The notes beneath the pieces were generated by a model, which saw only the letters and a program-made list of their open reading frames with translations, searched no databases and was not told where the DNA came from. A stretch of 9,421 nt of DNA, taken from assembly GCA_035294565.1 (NCBI GenBank), contig DATGKR010000054.1, forward strand, positions 1-9,421. The letters run 5' to 3'. Position numbers and translations under genes: made by a program. This document shows positions 5,939 through 9,421 of this stretch, piece by piece. Source of the stretch: DATGKR01 sp035294565. Its GTDB lineage: Bacteria; Actinomycetota; Acidimicrobiia; Acidimicrobiales; Palsa-688. Numbering within the stretch: position 1 is the first letter of the stretch; each line of letters starts with the position of its first letter.

Positions 5939-7093
5939 GTGGGCCCGGCCCGCGACGCGGCGGCCGCCGGCGGCGCGCTGCTGGTCCTCTACGCAGGCTG
6001 GAGCGTCCTGGCGGCGTTCGTCGTTCCCAGGCGCGTCCGCACTGCTCTCAGCTACGGGGTCTCGCTTGCGGTGGCCGCCGCGTTCCACCTCGTGGCCGGG
6101 CGCGCCGGCAGCTACGAGCGGCGCGACGCCATCCTCGCCGTCGAAGGCCCGGCGATGCTCCTCGGACAGCTCGCCAGCTGGCTGGCGGTGCTCGAGGTGG
6201 GCTTCGGGCTGCTGCTCTGGCCGTTCACCCGACAGGGCGGACTGGGGAGGGCGATGGAGGTGGCGGCGTCGTCGTTGACCACCCTCGGATACGAGGCGCC
6301 CGTCACCGGGGCGGCGAAGGCGCTTGCCGACGTCGCCGGGCTGGTCGGCCTCGGCACCGTCGCCCTGCTCATCGGGTACCTCCCCACGCTTTACGCGGCG
6401 TTCAATCGCCGCGAGGCTCTCGTCACCCTGCTCGACTCACGCGCCGGGGTGCCCTCGTGGGGGCCCGAGCTGCTGGCCCGCACCCACTACGGGCTGGGCA
6501 CCGGGGTGTCGGCCGTGGAGGAGCTGCCCGCCCTGTTCGAACGCTGGGAGCAGTGGTCGGCGGACGTGTCCGAGACGCACTCGACCTACGTGATGCTGAC
6601 CCGTTTCCGGTCCCCCCGGCCGTTGTCCTGTTGGCTGACCGCCCAGCTGGCCGTCCTCGACGCGGCGGCGTTGTACCTGTCCCTGCTGGGCGCCCCCGCG
6701 AACCCCCTAGCTGCCCGCCTCTGCCTGCGCAGCGGCTTCACCTGTCTGACCACCGTCGCCCGGGCGCTCGGGGCGCGCATACCCGAAGAGGCCGACCCCG
6801 ACCGGGGGATCCGGCTCAGCTACGCCGAGTTCGTCGACGTGGTCGACCGGCTCCGCCGGGTGGGCTTTCCCGTGGAGCGGCCCATCGAGGACGCCTGGGT
6901 GGACTTCGTCGGCTGGAGGGTCAACTACGAGGAGGCCGCCTATTACATCGCCGCTATGGTCGACGCGCCTCCGGCGTTGTGGTCCGGACCGCGCCGCAGG
7001 CCGCTGGCGCCCATTCCCCCGGTGCGGCCGCTTCTCCGAAAGGCGCACGACGGGGCTCGCACCAACCAGCCGGGCGACGCCGAGGCCGGCTGA
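5939..7093 (+). CDS. Membrane protein with degenerate K+-channel-like pore
   Basis: A 384-residue protein. The N-terminal half is hydrophobic, with helices at about 11-30, 36-53, 70-96 and 128-153. Between the last two helices is the pore-like segment EVAASSLTTLGYEAP (107-121), which resembles the P-loop and TVGYG filter of two-helix potassium channels but reads TTLGYE. The C-terminal half (from about 156, NRREALVTLLDSRAG) is soluble, alpha-helical and Trp/Glu-rich, with no nucleotide-binding motif that I recognise. It is probably an Ion_trans_2-related membrane protein of unknown substrate. GTG 5939 lies 4 bases after the mtnP stop and has no good ribosome-binding site, so translation is probably coupled to mtnP. 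Nothing in the sequence links its function to MtnP. A plain TTLGY-bearing membrane protein with no transport role is also possible. Confidence 0.8.
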   Translation: MGPARDAAAAGGALLVLYAGWSVLAAFVVPRRVRTALSYGVSLAVAAAFHLVAGRAGSYERRDAILAVEGPAMLLGQLASWLAVLEVGFGLLLWPFTRQGGLGRAMEVAASSLTTLGYEAPVTGAAKALADVAGLVGLGTVALLIGYLPTLYAAFNRREALVTLLDSRAGVPSWGPELLARTHYGLGTGVSAVEELPALFERWEQWSADVSETHSTYVMLTRFRSPRPLSCWLTAQLAVLDAAALYLSLLGAPANPLAARLCLRSGFTCLTTVARALGARIPEEADPDRGIRLSYAEFVDVVDRLRRVGFPVERPIEDAWVDFVGWRVNYEEAAYYIAAMVDAPPALWSGPRRRPLAPIPPVRPLLRKAHDGARTNQPGDAEAG

Positions 7094-7178
7094 CGAGGGG
7101 CGGCCACCCGGGCCGGACCGGGCCGCGGCGGGCGGGGGGCCGGCTGACCGGGGGCCGGACCGGGCCGCGGCGGGCGGG
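7084..7178. repeat. GC-rich imperfect tandem duplication
   Basis: A 27-base segment starting GGGCCGGACCGGGCC occurs identically at 7110-7136 and 7152-7178. A second shared segment, GGCCGGCTGAC, is at 7084-7094 and 7138-7148. The first unit covers the stop codon of the membrane protein gene and has 12 extra bases, so this looks like a tandem duplication with a later deletion. Confidence 0.8.
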
Positions 7179-7323
7179 ACCCCGCTCGGGCCCGGCCGCG
7201 GCGCGCGGGCTGGCGGCTCTAGGCGCCTGTCAGGCCCCGAAGTGTCGTTTCGCGCTCCCGATGTGCATGGGCCCCGAATCTCCGGTACCAAATCCGACCA
7301 TAAACAGGTCGATTCGCGCTCCC

Positions 7324-7354
7324 GAGATTTCAGGCCGAAATCTCTGGTACCAGA
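7324..7354. repeat. Nested palindromes within repeat unit 2
   Basis: GAGATTTC (7324-7331), loop AGGCC, GAAATCTC (7337-7344) form a perfect 8-bp hairpin. It overlaps by two bases a 12-bp palindrome TCTGGTACCAGA (7343-7354). Unit 1 keeps the GGTACC centre but lacks the hairpin. Confidence 0.7.
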
Positions 7355-7369
7355 TCCGGCCCTAAATGC

Positions 7370-7424
7370 GTCGATTCGCGCTCCCGCGATCGCGCGCCGC
7401 ACCACATCGGGAGCGCGAATCGAC
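7370..7424. repeat. 17-bp perfect inverted repeat, 21-base loop
   Basis: GTCGATTCGCGCTCCCG (7370-7386) and its exact reverse complement (7408-7424) flank 21 bases. It is formed by repeat copy 3 and the inverted copy 4. It could fold as a strong hairpin and may end transcription from both convergent genes, but there is no T-tract on either side. Confidence 0.8.
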
Positions 7425-7475
7425 AATCCGCCCAGCCCGCCGCGGCGGCCCTGCTCCCCCGCCGGGCCGCTGCAC

Positions 7476-7546
7476 CCGCGCGCTGGCTCGCGCCCCGGCG
7501 CCGGCACCCGCCGTATCCGCGCCCGGACTCACGCCCCGGCGCCGAC
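7476..7546. repeat. 30-bp degenerate direct repeat, 41-base period
   Basis: Segments 7476-7505 and 7517-7546 agree at about 25 of 30 positions and share CGCCCCGGCGCCG exactly (7491-7503, 7532-7544). The array ends just before the stop codon of the di-iron protein gene. Confidence 0.6.
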
Positions 7547-7551
7547 GTCCC

Positions 7552-8592
7552 TCAACGGGCGCGGCCGCTCGTAGCGTCGAGCTCCTCGTACTCAGCGGAC
7601 GTGTCGGCGAGGTCCTCGAATTCGAGCACGCCGAGCTCCCCGAACTTCTGCCTGAGCCAGCCGTCGCCGGCGTCCAGCAGACCCAGCTTCTTGCAGTTGG
7701 GCACGATCTTGGAGAAGAGCATCGCCTGGAACATCCGCCGGCCAGGGTTTTGGCGCTCTTCCAACCAGGCGATGACCTTCTTGGGGTCGGCGCCTAGTCG
7801 CTCCCAGACCTCCTCCACCATGAACCGGTTCCTCAAACGGACGGCCGCTTCGTAGGCGAACTCCTGCCGCTCGCGGATCTCCGCCGAGTCCAGTCCCTCG
7901 TACACCTCTTTCAGAGAGAGCACCCCGAAGGCGACGTGGCGCGCCTCGTCGCTCATCACGTAGCGCAGCAGCTGCTTCAACAGCGGTTCCTGGGTGAGCA
8001 TGTGCATGAACCCGAAGGCGGCCAGGGCGAGGCCCTCGACCATGATCTGCATCCCCAGATAGGTGATGTCCCAGCGGCCGTCGGCGATGATCGTGTCGAG
8101 CAGGCCCCGCAGCTGCGGGCTGATCGGGTAGGCGCCGGAGGTCTTTTCCTCGATGTAGCGGCCGAAGACCTCGACGTGGCGGGCCTCATCGGCTACCTGG
8201 CTGGCCGCGTAGTACTTGGCGTCGACCCACGGGACGGTGGCCGTGATGAGACCGGTGCAGATGAGCGCGCCCTGCTCGCCGTGGAGGAACTGCGAGAGGG
8301 TCGCCGTCTGGCTCTCGACCGCAAAACGGCGCCACTCTTTCTCCCCCCACGACGACAGCGGCGAGTCGGGGTCGTCGCGCAGCGGGGCGAACCGCTGGCC
8401 CTGTGCCGTGGCGAACTCCGACAGTTCGTCCCAGTCGACCTCGGTTTCCCACGGCAGGTCGGTAGTGGCGTTCCACTGGGCCGCCTTGCCCTTCTCGTAC
8501 AGTTTGGCGAGCGCCGGGCGGCTCCTTCGATAGTCCCAGGTGAAGAGGACGCCGCTGTTGGTCGCTATCTCGTGCAGAACTTCGTTCACCAT
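7552..8592 (-). CDS. Ferritin-like di-iron protein (R2/AurF-like), function unknown
   Basis: A 346-residue, largely helical protein with two matching metal half-sites. Glu106 is followed 30 residues later by Glu136 and His139 in DEARHVEVF. Glu186 is followed 30 residues later by Glu216 and His219 in DEARHVAFG. This E-x29-ExRH pair is the di-iron fingerprint of the ferritin-like superfamily, in the size range of ribonucleotide reductase R2-like and N-oxygenase-like oxidases rather than storage ferritin. Trp and Phe residues around the sites (VPWVDAKYYAA, FGFMHMLT) fit an oxidase pocket. Substrate and partner cannot be read from the sequence; no reductase or ferredoxin gene is adjacent. The start is ATG 8592, with GGAGG seven bases upstream. 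A longer frame from 8787 overlaps msrA and is rejected. It lies 136 bases downstream of msrA on the same strand. Confidence 0.85.
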   Translation of the reverse strand: MVNEVLHEIATNSGVLFTWDYRRSRPALAKLYEKGKAAQWNATTDLPWETEVDWDELSEFATAQGQRFAPLRDDPDSPLSSWGEKEWRRFAVESQTATLSQFLHGEQGALICTGLITATVPWVDAKYYAASQVADEARHVEVFGRYIEEKTSGAYPISPQLRGLLDTIIADGRWDITYLGMQIMVEGLALAAFGFMHMLTQEPLLKQLLRYVMSDEARHVAFGVLSLKEVYEGLDSAEIRERQEFAYEAAVRLRNRFMVEEVWERLGADPKKVIAWLEERQNPGRRMFQAMLFSKIVPNCKKLGLLDAGDGWLRQKFGELGVLEFEDLADTSAEYEELDATSGRAR

Positions 8593-8650
8593 GACTACGC
8601 CTCCGTGTCGAGGTTCTCTGCAGGCTCCCCAGCCGCCCCGCCGCCGATCG

Positions 8651-8693
8651 CCGGTCCGACGCCGGGGCCGCCCTCCACCTCCCCCGGTCCGAC
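8651..8693. repeat. Paired 10-bp direct repeats upstream of di-iron gene
   Basis: CCGGTCCGAC occurs at 8651-8660 and 8684-8693, 33 bases apart, about three helical turns. Both copies lie in the msrA/di-iron protein gap, before the di-iron gene. They could be operator half-sites, but chance is possible in this GC-rich stretch. Confidence 0.4.
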
Positions 8694-8696
8694 TAT

Positions 8697-8717
8697 TCGT
8701 TTCCTCCGGGGAAACGA
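8697..8717 (-). terminator. Hairpin after msrA
   Basis: TCGTTTCC (8697-8704), five-base loop, GGAAACGA (8710-8717): a perfect 8-bp stem starting 11 bases past the msrA stop on the minus strand. There is no clear T-tract. It is a likely msrA transcript end, or an attenuator before the di-iron gene. Confidence 0.5.
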
Positions 8718-8728
8718 TGCGGTCGGCC

Positions 8729-9409
8729 TCAGGCTCCGGCGGGGGGACTTCCGGCGCGCACGCCGGTGCCGATCGGGCAGGCGACACCTGTGCCGCCGAG
8801 CCCGCAGTAGCCGTTCGGGTTCTTCGCCAGGTACTGCTGGTGGTAGCCCTCGGCGTAGTAGAAGCCCCCTTCTGCGAGGGGGGCGACCTGGGTGGTCACC
8901 GGCGGGTACCCTCGGGCTGCGAGCAGTTGCCCGTAGGACTCGCGTGACGCCTCGGCCGCCTCGGCCTGCTCGGCGGTCGTGGTCAGGATCACCGAGCGGT
9001 ACTGCGTGCCGACGTCGTTTCCCTGGCGCATCCCCTGCGTGGGGTCGTGCGACTCCCAGAAGACTCGCAGAAGGTCCCCGTAGGACGTGGCCGCCGGGTC
9101 CCAGACGACCAGGACCACCTCGGCGTGGCCGGTCCGTCCCGTACAGACCTCTTCATAGGTGGGGTTGGGCGTGTAGCCGCCGGCGTAGCCAGCGGCCGTC
9201 ACCCAGACGCCGGGCGTCTGCCAGAACCGCCTTTCGGCTCCCCAGAAGCAGCCGAGGCCGAACACCGCCCGGCCGAACCCGTCGGGGAAGGGCGGCCGGA
9301 GGGGGTTGCCGTTGACGAAATGGCGGCCGGGGACGGGGAGCGGCTCAGGCCTGCCGGGCAGCGCTTCGCCGGGGTCGACCATCTCGGTCTTGTGCCGGGA
9401 GAAGATCAC
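8729..9409 (-). CDS. msrA: MsrA, peptide-methionine (S)-S-oxide reductase
   Basis: Reduces methionine-S-sulfoxide in proteins and free methionine, repairing oxidative damage in the cytosol with thioredoxin as reductant. The 226-residue product has the catalytic motif GLGCFWGAE with Cys54. It also has AAGYAGGYTPNPTYEEVCTGRTGHAE, WESHDPTQGMRQGNDVGTQYRS and FYYAEGYHQQYL. The C-terminal NPNGYCGLGGTGVAC carries resolving Cys202 and a second Cys211. The N-terminal extension (DPGEALPGRPEPLPV) and overall plan follow the E. coli-type MsrA, longer than the short actinobacterial form. The last 15 residues are a Gly/Ala/Pro tail. The GTG start at 9409 is fixed by an in-frame stop at 9419-9421. It has no Shine-Dalgarno sequence but TAGCAT lies six bases upstream. 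The gene is complete within the window. Confidence 0.97.
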   Translation of the reverse strand: MIFSRHKTEMVDPGEALPGRPEPLPVPGRHFVNGNPLRPPFPDGFGRAVFGLGCFWGAERRFWQTPGVWVTAAGYAGGYTPNPTYEEVCTGRTGHAEVVLVVWDPAATSYGDLLRVFWESHDPTQGMRQGNDVGTQYRSVILTTTAEQAEAAEASRESYGQLLAARGYPPVTTQVAPLAEGGFYYAEGYHQQYLAKNPNGYCGLGGTGVACPIGTGVRAGSPPAGA

Positions 9410-9421
9410 CGTTCCATGCTA
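9410..9421 (-). promoter_or_regulatory. Putative leaderless promoter of msrA
   Basis: TAGCAT (9421-9416, minus strand) is followed by six bases and the GTG of msrA. The upstream -35 region lies outside the window, so the call rests on the hexamer, its spacing and the missing ribosome-binding site. Confidence 0.4.

Larger units (their letters stand above)
7245..7424. repeat. ~63-bp repeat array with palindromic core
   Basis: The core TCGATTCGCGCTCCCG lies at 7309-7324 and 7371-7386, with one mismatch at 7245-7260, and inverted at 7408-7423. Direct copies are 64 and 62 bases apart. A second block beginning AATCTC, centred on GGTACC and ending TAAA is shared at 7277-7304 and 7339-7366, with 24 of 28 positions identical. 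The whole looks like a small dispersed-type intergenic element, though no other copies can be seen from this window. Confidence 0.85.
7094..7551. other. 458-base convergent intergenic region, repeat-filled
   Basis: This gap lies between two genes whose 3' ends face each other. I find no credible gene in it: the open frames are Pro/Arg/Ala-rich and arise from the repeats. It contains three separate repeat groups (7084-7178, 7245-7424 and 7476-7546), the middle one visibly richer in A and T than its surroundings. Confidence 0.75.

Noticed and set aside
5939..7093. Ordinary potassium channel
   Set aside because: The filter reads TTLGYE rather than TVGYG and no regulatory nucleotide-binding domain is visible, so I kept a general membrane-protein call.
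7245..7424. CRISPR array
   Set aside because: Only three direct copies, with similarity spreading through the would-be spacers, a 16-base core too short for a CRISPR repeat, and no cas genes.
7242..7574. Plus- and minus-strand open frames through the convergent gap
   Set aside because: Their peptides (RAPDV, SGARID and similar) are translations of the DNA repeats, and one frame overlaps the end of the di-iron gene. They have no start signal and no family likeness.
8593..8787. 65-residue extension of the di-iron protein
   Set aside because: It overlaps the msrA end, is low complexity, and the ATG at 8592 has a good ribosome-binding site.

Overview
The window is high-GC DNA with GTG and TTG starts and short intergenic gaps. 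It looks like an actinobacterial chromosome. Gene order resembles the galU/moeA/glpR neighbourhood of mycobacteria and corynebacteria. The possible leaderless starts, the embedded moaA-moaC pair and the E. coli-like MsrA would fit a deep lineage such as Acidimicrobiia, but that placement is an inference. I see no phage, transposase, CRISPR, tRNA or rRNA genes.

Left part (about 116-4639, all minus strand). This reads as one transcription direction: galU, moeA, moaA, moaC, then a three-helix membrane protein of the SepX/GlpR divisome-receptor type. galU and moeA overlap by four bases (GTGA). moeA and moaA are 9 bases apart, moaA and moaC 25 bases apart. MoaA, MoaC and MoeA make and finish the molybdenum cofactor, and GalU makes UDP-glucose. 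In mycobacteria and corynebacteria the same position holds galU, a divergent MoeA paralogue (Glp) and its membrane receptor GlpR, which act in cell division. Here the MoeA keeps its enzyme motifs and sits with other cofactor genes, so the locus may show the state from which the division system arose.

Centre (4640-7093, plus strand). A divergent promoter region carries a near-perfect CIRCE operator (TTGGCACTC-N9-GAGTGCCAG) overlapping a TAGACT -10 box. It precedes a small zinc-ribbon protein with a serine/glycine-rich disordered tail, which matches the architecture and synteny of the mycobacterial redox chaperone Ruc (Rv0991c). Next come an MTAP-family nucleoside phosphorylase (mtnP) and a membrane protein with a degenerate potassium-channel-like pore motif.

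The convergent gap 7094-7551 holds no credible gene. It contains three sets of repeats: a 27-bp GC-rich exact repeat, a roughly 63-bp unit with a TCGATTCGCGCTCCCG core (three direct copies and one inverted copy) rich in internal palindromes, and a 41-bp-period degenerate repeat.

Right part (7552-9409, minus strand). This has msrA (methionine sulfoxide reductase) followed by a ferritin-like di-iron protein with two E-x29-ExRH half-sites. Together with the Ruc-like chaperone, the window carries several genes tied to protein repair or redox stress. Four genes (moaC, moaA, mtnP, msrA) share a TAnnnT hexamer exactly six bases before the start codon and lack a good ribosome-binding site, which suggests leaderless transcripts.
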